Source of the DNA: an uncultured Collinsella sp.
GTDB taxonomy: Bacteria; Actinomycetota; Coriobacteriia; Coriobacteriales; Coriobacteriaceae
Length of the DNA stretch: 12,632 nucleotides
NCBI GenBank assembly: GCA_900541715.1
Contig: UQLI01000040.1
Location: 1-12,632, forward strand
Direction of reading: 5' to 3'
Shown here: positions 6,911-12,632 of the stretch, piece by piece
Numbering within the stretch: position 1 is the first letter of the stretch
Layout: each line of letters starts with the position of its first letter
The notes under the pieces: model-generated
Databases searched by the model: none
What the model was told of the DNA's origin: nothing
The model's input: only the letters and a program-made list of their open reading frames with translations
Program-made: the position numbers and the translations under genes

Positions 6911-6973
6911 TGCCGAAAAGCCTGATTTCTTCTTAAATGGGAAAATCCTGAACGGCTACGCCATACGGGCTAA

Positions 6974-8017
6974 CTACTCAAAGTATTGGAACTTGTTGGT
7001 TGAGAAGGCAAACGTGACGACGAAGCCTTCGCTGGGCTCGGACGCTGCGGTGACGTCGACGCCCATCTTGGAGCACAGACGCGCCACCAGGTAGAGGCCG
7101 ATGCCCGTTGCGCGCTTGGTGGTGCGACCGTTGTCGCCGGTAAAGCCCTTCTCGAACACGCGGGGCAGGTCGGCCGCGCTCACACCACAGCCGTTGTCCG
7201 CGACGGTAAGCTCGATGCGCTCACTTGCCAGGCCCTCGTCCAGCAACGCGCCCGAAAACGTGATCTTCGCACCATCCTCACGCGCATATTTAATGCTGTT
7301 CTGAATGAGCTGGCCCAGAATAAACTCGAGCCACTTCTCGTCGGTAAACACCTCAAAGTCGAGGTTCTCGCACACCGGGGCCACATGCGCCGCGATGAGC
7401 TCGCGCGCGTTGGCCTTAATCGCGCCCGTCACCAAGGTCTTAAGATCCCAGCGGCGAATCAGGTAGTCGCGCTCCACGACTTCCGAGCGCGCGTAGTACA
7501 GCGCCTGGTCGATATAGCGTTCCACGCGAGCCAGCTCACGGCCCAGGTCATCCACACGTGACAGGTCGTCTTCGCTGCCATCCAGATTTTCCAAAATTAG
7601 ATGGGCCGCCGCCAAGGGCAGCTTGGCCTCGTGGACCCAGCTCTCGATATAGTCGCGATAGTCATCGGTCTGGCGCCGGCCTTCGGCAACCTCGTCGCAG
7701 GCAGCTTTGCCCACCCGGCGCAAGACCTCGTACTCGAGCTCGCCCTCGGCATAGGTCGGGCATTGCACCATCTCCTGCACCCATGCGGGACTCTCGAGCT
7801 CCTCTGCCGCACGATCCAGCTGGCGCAGAAAACGACGACGACGCGCGTACTCGATCACGATGCCGAGCATACCGAAGATAAAGGACACGCCGACCGCCAC
7901 GGCCACGATAGAAACGGGTGCGCCGGCGACCGTCAGCACAAAGCAGCTCAGCAGCACGCCGCACGTCCACACGGCGACGGGAAGCAGCGCGTCTTTAAAG
8001 AACTTGGCGAACGACAT
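6974..8017 (-). CDS. Sensor histidine kinase, intramembrane-sensing BceS-like
   Basis: The membrane sensor of a two-component system. Two hydrophobic segments at about residues 10-30 and 34-56 are joined by only a few residues, so there is almost no extracellular domain. This is the layout of intramembrane-sensing kinases. The phosphoacceptor is His129 in ESWVHEAKLPLAAAHLIL, and the ATPase domain has N240 (QLIQN), DNGCG (274-278), FEKGF (288-292) and TGIGLYLV (304-311). All catalytic boxes are intact. The length of 347 residues matches BceS-type kinases. It starts nine bases after the regulator's stop codon, so the two are co-transcribed. Known relatives detect bacitracin or cationic peptides through a partner ABC transporter, but no such transporter is present here, so the stimulus is undetermined. 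Confidence 0.92.
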   Translation of the reverse strand: MSFAKFFKDALLPVAVWTCGVLLSCFVLTVAGAPVSIVAVAVGVSFIFGMLGIVIEYARRRRFLRQLDRAAEELESPAWVQEMVQCPTYAEGELEYEVLRRVGKAACDEVAEGRRQTDDYRDYIESWVHEAKLPLAAAHLILENLDGSEDDLSRVDDLGRELARVERYIDQALYYARSEVVERDYLIRRWDLKTLVTGAIKANARELIAAHVAPVCENLDFEVFTDEKWLEFILGQLIQNSIKYAREDGAKITFSGALLDEGLASERIELTVADNGCGVSAADLPRVFEKGFTGDNGRTTKRATGIGLYLVARLCSKMGVDVTAASEPSEGFVVTFAFSTNKFQYFE

Positions 8018-8026
8018 AGCCGGCCC

Positions 8027-8698
8027 CTAGACCGAATAGCCTTGGCCGCGGTGCGTCGTCAAATACCCCTTGATGCCGATTTTTTCGAGCGTGGTGCGCA
8101 GGCGGTTGATGTTAACGGTAAGCGTGTTGTCGTCCACGAAGGCGTCGGAGTCCCACAAGTCCTGCATGATGGCCGGACGCGAGACGATCTTGCCCGCGCG
8201 ACCCAAGAGCAGCGAGAGGATACGCAGCTCGTTTTTGGTGAGCTCGGTACTGTCGCCGGTTGCCGTATTGGTGACCATGGAGCGGGCGAGGTCGAGCTCC
8301 AGCCCCTTGTGGACGAGCGTGCTGCGCTCGCCTGCCGCCGCGGTGCGATGCAGCAAGGCATTGATGCGCGCCACGAGCACACGGGCGCTGTAGGGCTTGG
8401 GAACAAAGTCGTCCGCGCCGAGCGTCATGGCCATGACCTCGTCGATCTCGGTCGTGCGCGACGTGAGGACGATGATGGGAACCTCGGATTCGCGGCGAAC
8501 CTCGTGGCAGATATGCTGGCCGTCCTTGACGGGAAGTGTGAGGTCGAGCAGCACTAGGTCGGGCGCGGCGGCGAGAATATCGCGCGAGACATGCTCGAAT
8601 GATTCGCATGCCTCGACCTCAAAACCCGCACGGGCAAGGATATCGGCAAGCTCGCGACGAATGGGCTCGTCGTCCTCAACGATATAGATCAGCGCCAT
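8027..8698 (-). CDS. OmpR-family response regulator, BceR-like
   Basis: The DNA-binding partner of the downstream kinase, 223 residues. The receiver domain carries the acidic pair D9-D10, the phosphoacceptor D52 (LLDLTLPVKDG), T79 and K101 (VPKPY). The C-terminal winged helix (about 128-223) contains ELTKNELRILSLL and DDNTLTVNINRLRTTLE, wording typical of the BceR/VirR branch of OmpR regulators. The start at 8698 has GAGGGGAG 8-9 bases upstream. An open frame continues upstream, but its residues are shadow-like and follow no receiver fold. A perfect 14-base palindrome upstream (8768-8781) is a plausible autoregulatory site. Predicted role: phosphorylation-dependent activation of envelope-stress or peptide-resistance genes. 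Confidence 0.94.
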   Translation of the reverse strand: MALIYIVEDDEPIRRELADILARAGFEVEACESFEHVSRDILAAAPDLVLLDLTLPVKDGQHICHEVRRESEVPIIVLTSRTTEIDEVMAMTLGADDFVPKPYSARVLVARINALLHRTAAAGERSTLVHKGLELDLARSMVTNTATGDSTELTKNELRILSLLLGRAGKIVSRPAIMQDLWDSDAFVDDNTLTVNINRLRTTLEKIGIKGYLTTHRGQGYSV

Positions 8699-8731
8699 GG
8701 ATTCCACTCCCCTCTTGGTTGTCTTGCCACC

Positions 8732-8737
8732 ATTATG
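8732..8737 (-). promoter_or_regulatory. Candidate -10 box for the regulator-kinase operon (CATAAT)
   Basis: CATAAT on the minus strand has no recognisable -35 at 17 bases (GCGCAT there), which is common at activator-dependent promoters. The start site would be near 8725, placing the palindrome at 8768-8781 around -50. A second palindrome, CTGCGG-AG-CCGCAG, occupies 8739-8752. Confidence 0.35.
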
Positions 8738-8767
8738 GCTGCGGAGCCGCAGGTATGCGCCTCGCGC

Positions 8768-8781
8768 GTCACCAAGGTGAC
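8768..8781. promoter_or_regulatory. Palindromic operator candidate upstream of the regulator
   Basis: GTCACC-AA-GGTGAC is a perfect 6-2-6 dyad upstream of the two-component operon and about 40 bases from the candidate -10. Length and position fit a dimeric OmpR-type binding site. It is not part of the nearby terminator-like hairpins. Confidence 0.45.
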
Positions 8782-8791
8782 AGAACTGTTC

Positions 8792-8821
8792 GCGAGCGGC
8801 AGGGGCTTGCCCCTCGCTCGC
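8792..8821. other. GC-rich hairpin between the unknown gene and the regulator
   Basis: GCGAGCG (8792-8798) pairs with CGCTCGC (8815-8821), and GGGGC pairs with GCCCC around TT, with a 3-against-1 internal loop. No T-run follows on either strand, so termination by this hairpin alone is unlikely. Confidence 0.5.
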
Positions 8822-8828
8822 AACGGGC

Positions 8829-8857
8829 ACGGGAATTAAATGAGTTTTTAATCCCGT
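8829..8857 (-). terminator. Possible weak terminator or 3' hairpin of the unknown gene
   Basis: ACGGGA-a-TTAAA (8829-8840, one bulge) pairs with 8847-8857. It lies 15 bases beyond the stop codon at 8872. The tail on the minus strand is GCCCGTTG, without a T-run, so termination would be inefficient or the structure only protects the 3' end. Confidence 0.4.
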
Positions 8858-8871
8858 CCCAGAAACATCAT

Positions 8872-9603
8872 TTAGCGGCGGGCACGGAGTTTTTCGTAGC
8901 CGTCGGCAAAGAAGGCGACCGTGGCGGCGTCGGCCTCGGCGGCGTCCGTCTCGGTTGCGGGGACCACGCCGTGCTCGTCGCTCACCAGGAACAAGGCACC
9001 CTTGAGCTGCGCGGGAATGTCTACGCGCGTGACTGGGATGCCCTTGGTCTGGGCCAGCTGTTCGATGAGCGTCGCCGTGCCGCACAGGCACTCGTCCCCC
9101 GGCGCCACAAAGGCAAGCTCACCGTTGTTGACGGCAGCGAGCAGCTCGGGCGCCACGCCGGTCTCGTCGGCTTCGGAGCGAGCCTCGGCAGAACGGGCAC
9201 GCAGCGCCTTGGCCGACGTATCGGCCAGCGGCTCGTACTCGCCCACCGTCATGGCGGCGTTGCCGTTAACGTCGATCACCAGCATGAGCACACCGTCGCG
9301 GGCGGTGTAGTCGCCCTCGGCAAGTGACCACTCAACGTGCTGTTTGGCCCAGCTGAGCATGTTATGGGTAAGCGGCTCGCCCTGCACCAGGCGCTCGGAC
9401 AGCGCACGGATGTGACGGTTGAGCATGGGCACCTTTTTGTTGGACATGCGCCAACGGCAGATGAGCGCGGGCTTGTCGAGCGTGAACTTCTCGACCGCCT
9501 CCTGATTGGCGCAAAAGTCCTCGTACGCACGCTGATCCTCGGCATTGCCAAACAGCTCGGCATCATCAATCTGGGGCATGGTTGTACCTTTCGTGTTAGT
9601 CAT
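8872..9603 (-). CDS. Unrecognised conserved-looking cytoplasmic protein
   Basis: I do not recognise this 243-residue protein. It has no signal peptide or hydrophobic segment and is acidic overall. Residues 47-95 (ALICRWRMSNKKVPMLNRHIRALSERL onward) form a charged helical stretch. Residues 104-113 (DGVLMLVIDV) look like a buried beta-strand. A helical Ala/Glu-rich linker follows at about 130-155. The C-terminal part has LAFVAPGDECLCGTATLIEQL with two close cysteines (172 and 174) and the strand GALFLVSD (202-209). Codon use matches the chromosomal genes, so it looks native. The start at 9603 has AGAGGA nearby. A second ATG at 9579 has AAAGG seven bases upstream and may be the true one, because a TATAAG box sits too close to 9603. 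It follows purH, separated by a terminator, and no function can be inferred. Confidence 0.8.
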   Translation of the reverse strand: MTNTKGTTMPQIDDAELFGNAEDQRAYEDFCANQEAVEKFTLDKPALICRWRMSNKKVPMLNRHIRALSERLVQGEPLTHNMLSWAKQHVEWSLAEGDYTARDGVLMLVIDVNGNAAMTVGEYEPLADTSAKALRARSAEARSEADETGVAPELLAAVNNGELAFVAPGDECLCGTATLIEQLAQTKGIPVTRVDIPAQLKGALFLVSDEHGVVPATETDAAEADAATVAFFADGYEKLRARR

Positions 9604-9615
9604 TCCGTCCTCTTA

Positions 9616-9655
9616 TACCAAAAAGACGGCCCTCCAAACGGAGCAGCCGTCTTTT
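9616..9655 (-). terminator. Rho-independent terminator of purH
   Basis: AAAAGACGGC (9621-9630) pairs perfectly with 9646-9655, and an inner CTCC/GGAG stem extends it. On the minus strand the hairpin ends in CTTTTTGG. It lies 30 bases after the purH stop and only about 13 bases before the next gene's first ATG. Confidence 0.88.
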
Positions 9656-9684
9656 GCGGAGATTATTTTGTCCCGGGGCAAAAC

Positions 9685-11292
9685 TTAGTGACGGAAATGC
9701 CTGGCACCGGTGAAGACCATAGCGATATTGTGTTCGTTGCAGGCCTGGATGCTCTCGTCGTCGCGCTTGGAGCCGCCGGGCTGGATGATGCAGGTCACGC
9801 CGTGCTCAGCAAGCACGTCGACGTTGTCGCGGAACGGGAAGAACGCGTCGCTTGCGCAGGCAAAGCCACCCTTCTCCACGCCCTCACGCTCGCAGAAGTC
9901 CTCGGCACGCTCGCAGGCCAGCAGCGCAGAATCCACGCGGTTGGGCTGACCCGGGCCCATGCCAATGCCGGCCTTGCCCTTGGAGACCAGGATGGCGTTG
10001 GACTTAACGCCCTTGCAGACCTTCCAGGCAAACTCGAGCTCGGCCATCTCGGCGTCGGTGGGCTTGCGGTCGGTGGGGAACGTAAAGGTCGCGGGATCCT
10101 CGGTCACGTGGTCGACTTCCTGCACCAGCATGCCACCGTCGACGGAGCGCAGCTCCACCTGGGCGCCGTGGTCCACGCCGCCGGTAGCCAGCACGCGCAG
10201 GTTGGGGCGCTTAGCCATGCGTTCGAGTGCCTCATCGGTGTAGCTCGGGGCGATGATGACCTCGACGAACTGCTTGTTCTGATCGGCAAAGTGCTCAACC
10301 AAATCAAAGGGAACCTCGCGGTTGCAGGCGATGATGCCGCCGAAGGCGCTCTTGGGATCGCAGGCGAAGGCGCGGTCGTAGGCGGCCGTGATGTCCTCGG
10401 CCACGGCGGAGCCGCAGGGGTTCTGATGCTTGAGGATCACGCAGGCAGGCTCGTCGAACTCGCGGACCAGGTTCCAGGCGGCATCGGCATCCAGATAGTT
10501 GTTATAGCTGAGCGGCTTGCCCTGGATCTGCTCGGAGCCCACGAGCGGGAACTGCGAGCTCGCGGTGTTCTCGCAGCCCTCGGCAAAGCGATAGACCGTA
10601 GCCTTCTGCTGCGGGTTCTCGCCATAGCGCAGGTCGTCGACCTTCTCCAGCGAGATCTCGAGCTTGGCAGAGGTGTCCGCCACGTCGCTTGCCTGGGCGG
10701 CAAGCCAACGGGAGATGGCCGTGTCGTAGGCGGCGGTGGTCTGGTAGACCTTCACCTGCAGACGACGACGGGTGGAAAGCGTGGTGCAGCCACCGGTCTC
10801 GCGCATCTCGGCCAGGACGGCATTATAGTCGGCCGGGTCGGAGATGACGGTAACGCTCGCGGCGTTCTTGGCGGCAGATCGCAGCATGGAGGGGCCACCG
10901 ATATCGATGTGCTCGATGGCATCCGCAAAGGTGACCTCGGGGTTGGCGACGGTCTTCTCGAACTCGTACAGGTTGACGACGACCAGGTCGATCAGCTTAA
11001 TGCCGTGCTGAGCGGCCTCCTGCATGTGCTGCTCGGAATCGCGACGGGCCAGCAGCGCACCGTGAACCTTGGGGTGCAGCGTCTTGACGCGGCCGTCCAT
11101 CATCTCGGGATAGCCCGTGAACTCCTCGATGGGAGTTACGGGAACGCCCGCGTCCTCGATGGCACGAGCCGTGCCGCCCGTAGAGATGATCTCGACGCCA
11201 AAGTCGTCAACCAGCGTCCGTGCGAAATCGACGACGCCCGTCTTATCGGTAACCGAGATCAACGCGCGTGCGATCTTCACATCAGATCCCAT
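9685..11292 (-). CDS. purH: Bifunctional AICAR formyltransferase / IMP cyclohydrolase
   Basis: Catalyses the last two steps of de novo purine synthesis: formylation of AICAR by 10-formyltetrahydrofolate, then ring closure to IMP. The 535 residues match the family (about 510-530). The N-terminal IMP cyclohydrolase (MGS-like) domain shows SVTDKTG (13-19), STGGTA (37-42) and MMDGRVKTLHPKVHGALLARR (64-84). The transformylase domain shows RYGENPQQ (222-229), the catalytic Lys-His pair at 288-289 in LKHQNPCG, SDAFFPFRDNVD (481-492) and the classical ending RHFRH. No key residue is missing. The start at 11292 has AGGAGG five bases upstream. It is monocistronic in this window, with its own terminator and a divergent acetyltransferase upstream. 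Nothing in the leader resembles a purine riboswitch that I can recognise. Confidence 0.97.
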   Translation of the reverse strand: MGSDVKIARALISVTDKTGVVDFARTLVDDFGVEIISTGGTARAIEDAGVPVTPIEEFTGYPEMMDGRVKTLHPKVHGALLARRDSEQHMQEAAQHGIKLIDLVVVNLYEFEKTVANPEVTFADAIEHIDIGGPSMLRSAAKNAASVTVISDPADYNAVLAEMRETGGCTTLSTRRRLQVKVYQTTAAYDTAISRWLAAQASDVADTSAKLEISLEKVDDLRYGENPQQKATVYRFAEGCENTASSQFPLVGSEQIQGKPLSYNNYLDADAAWNLVREFDEPACVILKHQNPCGSAVAEDITAAYDRAFACDPKSAFGGIIACNREVPFDLVEHFADQNKQFVEVIIAPSYTDEALERMAKRPNLRVLATGGVDHGAQVELRSVDGGMLVQEVDHVTEDPATFTFPTDRKPTDAEMAELEFAWKVCKGVKSNAILVSKGKAGIGMGPGQPNRVDSALLACERAEDFCEREGVEKGGFACASDAFFPFRDNVDVLAEHGVTCIIQPGGSKRDDESIQACNEHNIAMVFTGARHFRH

Positions 11293-11569
11293 GCAGTCCT
11301 CCTGTCTGGTACGCCGCCGTGCTCTGTGAGTCGGTGATACGTCGATCTGCAGCGCTCGCGCAGCGGCATTGAAAATACTGATTCAATGTAGCGCATCGAG
11401 CGCGACGTTGCACCCCGCAACGTACGGCTGTGCAGAAAAAGTTTGCGAGCGGGGGTTGCAGGAGCGCCACTGGGCACGGTGAGTTGATGGAACACAGGGG
11501 CACCATAATTAGATGCCAATGGCGTGGTAGAACTGTGCTCGATATGCATCCGCAATAGAAAGAGGCACC
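11293..11569. other. Divergent purH / acetyltransferase control region
   Basis: These 277 bases must contain both promoters. Two structures stand out: CATTGAA and TTCAATG (11367-11373 and 11382-11388) around eight bases, and a perfect hairpin ACGTTGC-acccc-GCAACGT (11405-11423). In the plus orientation TTGATG (11484-11489) and TAATTA (11506-11511) are spaced 16 bases apart and could drive the acetyltransferase. No consensus promoter for purH was found. Confidence 0.35.
11367..11388. promoter_or_regulatory. Inverted repeat upstream of purH
   Basis: The 7-bp arms CATTGAA/TTCAATG surround an 8-base spacer, about 75 bases above the purH start. The AT-rich dyad stands out in a GC-rich region and could be an operator. 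No known consensus was matched. Confidence 0.3.
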
Positions 11570-12211
11570 ATGGTCTCGCGGGTTCTCTACCGACCGTTTG
11601 ACACCGAAGATTTCGACGCCATCGCGCTGATCATGCAGCAGCTTTGGCACAACAACTCGGATAACGATGAGTACAACCGCCTCGAAGCCGCGTGCGACCT
11701 TGCCTACTGCCTTTCTTCCTCGACGTTTTCGCAGGTTGCAGTTATAGATGGCGAGGCACGCGGCATTTCGCTTGCGCGTGCGGGACAGAGCTCCGGCGCC
11801 GCCGTCAGGGAACATTGGATGGATACTGAGCGTGCACTGCTGTCGCAGATGCGTGAGCTAGAACCCGAGTCGTGCGCCGAGTATCTCTCATTTGTGCGCG
11901 CCACCATTCGAACCAACAACCGCCTGCTCGAGAAAAGCCCGCTGCCGCATGACAACGAGGTCACGCTGCTCGCCGTCGACCCTGACGTCCACGGCCTGGG
12001 CGTGGGATCGGTGCTGCTCGACGCCGCAATCTCGCATCTGTCCTCGTGCGGGGCGACCAGCGCACACCTGTACACCGATTCCAACTGCTCGTGGAAGTTC
12101 TACGAACTGCACGGCTTTAAGCGCACCGCCACGCACCGCGCCAACCGCGAGGAACGCCGCCACGCCATGCCGCGCGAAAGCTTCCTCTACGAGCTGGACC
12201 TAACCGTCTAG
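11570..12211 (+). CDS. GNAT-family N-acetyltransferase
   Basis: Predicted to transfer an acetyl group from acetyl-CoA to an unknown amine. The 213-residue protein has the GNAT motif A strand and pyrophosphate loop VTLLAVDPDVHGLGVGSVLLDAAI (131-154), where HGLGVG (141-146) fits the [RQ]xxGxG/A loop with His replacing the usual Arg/Gln. Motif B follows as LYTDSNCSWKFYELHGFKR (167-185). Between residues 70 and 130 there is a longer helical region than in minimal GNATs, which may shape the substrate pocket. AAAGAGG five bases before the ATG is a good ribosome site. It is divergent from purH and stands alone. The substrate cannot be inferred. Confidence 0.92.
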   Translation: MVSRVLYRPFDTEDFDAIALIMQQLWHNNSDNDEYNRLEAACDLAYCLSSSTFSQVAVIDGEARGISLARAGQSSGAAVREHWMDTERALLSQMRELEPESCAEYLSFVRATIRTNNRLLEKSPLPHDNEVTLLAVDPDVHGLGVGSVLLDAAISHLSSCGATSAHLYTDSNCSWKFYELHGFKRTATHRANREERRHAMPRESFLYELDLTV

Positions 12212-12226
12212 GCCCAGCAGCAGCAC

Positions 12227-12280
12227 CTAGTCGTTGGGGACGTTCTTAAATGACTAGTCGTTGGGGACAGTCTTAATCAA
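12227..12280. repeat. Two tandem 27-base repeats
   Basis: CTAGTCGTTGGGGAC begins both units (12227 and 12254), followed by GTTCTTAAATGA in the first and AGTCTTAATCAA in the second. They meet at a GACTAGTC palindrome. The GGGGAC(AG) wording is reminiscent of REP sequences linked to RAYT transposases, but this is inference. Confidence 0.6.
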
Positions 12281-12330
12281 AACGACCGACGAAGCCCTTC
12301 TTGAGGTCGCTATATAGGGGTTCACATATA

Positions 12331-12565
12331 GCTGTGGTCAAAAAACATCAAATATGAGTACTGTTACCTTTTTAGTGGCAGCGAAATTCGGCTTTTTCGG
12401 GTCTCTTAGACCTCTCGACGCGTTGGATGAACTAACGTATCTCCCCAAATGTACAATAAAATGGACTCCTAACGAGAAACAATCTCGTTAGGAGTCCATT
12501 TTTAGTACAAGCAAATGTGACAATCTAGGCAACAGTACTCATATTTGGCATTTTTTGCCCACTGC
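12331..12565. mobile_element. MITE-like element with 38-base terminal inverted repeats
   Basis: The left end (12331-12368) and the reverse complement of the right end (12528-12565) agree at 32 of 38 bases, including an unbroken CAAATATGAGTACTGTT and a shared run of six or more As. Between them lie 159 bases with no transposase and a central 20-bp hairpin. No target-site duplication was evident on the flanks. The structure fits a non-autonomous miniature element or a large bacterial interspersed palindrome. Its transposase family is unknown. Confidence 0.6.
12450..12509. terminator. Strong hairpin, terminator-like, at the centre of the element
   Basis: A 20-bp perfect stem (12458-12477 with 12483-12502; ATGGACTCCTAACGAGA forms most of the left arm) closes a five-base loop AACAA. 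An outer TGTAC/GTACA pair frames it. It has As before and Ts after the stem, so it could terminate transcription in both directions. Confidence 0.75.
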
Positions 12566-12600
12566 CCCTTGCGCGAAGGTAGCGCGCAGAGATGTGGTGT

Positions 12601-12632
12601 AAGAGGCGGGGCATGCCCCGCCTCTTCTCTTT
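12601..12632. terminator. GC-rich terminator palindrome at the window edge
   Basis: AAGAGGCGGGG-CATG-CCCCGCCTCTT is an 11-bp perfect stem with a CATG loop, followed on the plus strand by CTCTTT before the sequence ends. It probably belongs to a gene boundary to the right, and its direction cannot be settled here. Confidence 0.65.

Larger units (their letters stand above)
12212..12632. other. Gene-free terminal region rich in repeats
   Basis: After the acetyltransferase stop no convincing gene is present. In order it holds two 27-base tandem repeats, a GCTATAT/ATATAGC dyad (12309-12332), a 235-base inverted-repeat element with a central hairpin, a small TGCGCG/CGCGCA hairpin (12570-12588) and a 26-base palindrome at the end. 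It is markedly AT-richer than the genes until about 12560. Confidence 0.75.

Noticed and set aside
6849..7094. An 81-residue plus-strand frame upstream of hipB
   Set aside because: It runs through the operator repeats and into the antisense of the kinase C-terminus, with no ribosome site.
8699..9091. Upstream extension of the response regulator to position 9091
   Set aside because: The added residues are Arg/Pro-rich antisense of the neighbouring gene, and the receiver domain begins precisely at 8698.
9337..11337. A 666-residue open frame on the plus strand opposite purH
   Set aside because: It covers purH antisense, has no recognisable motif, and comes from GC-rich third-position bias.
11405..11423. 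A purine riboswitch or other leader RNA upstream of purH
   Set aside because: Only one short hairpin is present, with no three-way junction or conserved loop sequence that I could recognise.
12354..12491. A 45-codon plus-strand frame starting ATGAGTACTGTT inside the inverted-repeat element
   Set aside because: There is no ribosome site, its start lies in the terminal repeat, and it ends inside the central hairpin. It is most likely an accident of the repeat.

Overview
The window looks like chromosome of a high-GC Gram-positive bacterium. The PcrA-type helicase with a C-terminal Tudor-like tail, the BceRS-like two-component system, the AGGAGG-type ribosome binding sites and the Ala/Gly/Asp-rich proteins fit an actinobacterial or Coriobacteriia-type (Collinsella-like) gut organism. 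That placement is inferred from protein style and was not tested by a search. No tRNA, rRNA, CRISPR array or intact transposase gene was seen.

Layout, left to right. pcrA (minus, 93-2996) is followed by a 356-base gap that holds its promoter candidate, a REP-like inverted repeat and the uppP terminator. uppP (minus, 3353-4333, TTG start) stands divergent to a universal stress protein gene (plus, 4582-5019). The usp gene converges on a hipBA-type toxin-antitoxin pair (minus, 5214-6796) across 194 bases filled by a 91-base imperfect hairpin and a partly duplicated terminator. hipBA is visibly AT-richer than its neighbours and carries three copies of an operator-like sequence upstream. Next come a BceS-like histidine kinase and its OmpR-family regulator (minus, 6974-8698), an unrecognised 243-residue protein (minus, 8872-9603), purH (minus, 9685-11292) and a divergent GNAT acetyltransferase (plus, 11570-12211). 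The last 420 bases have no convincing gene. They hold two tandem 27-base repeats, a 235-base element with 38-base imperfect terminal inverted repeats around a perfect 20-bp hairpin, and a GC-rich terminator palindrome.

Most genes are housekeeping and independent: DNA repair (pcrA), lipid-carrier recycling for the cell wall (uppP), stress response (usp) and the last two steps of de novo IMP synthesis (purH). Two modules are accessory in character. One is hipBA, with a compact autoregulatory control region. The other is the two-component system, which looks like an antimicrobial-peptide or bacitracin sensor but has no BceAB transporter in this window. The most unusual features are the non-coding ones: the operator array, the MITE-like element and the REP-like repeats. 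I did not find a clearly new multi-gene system.
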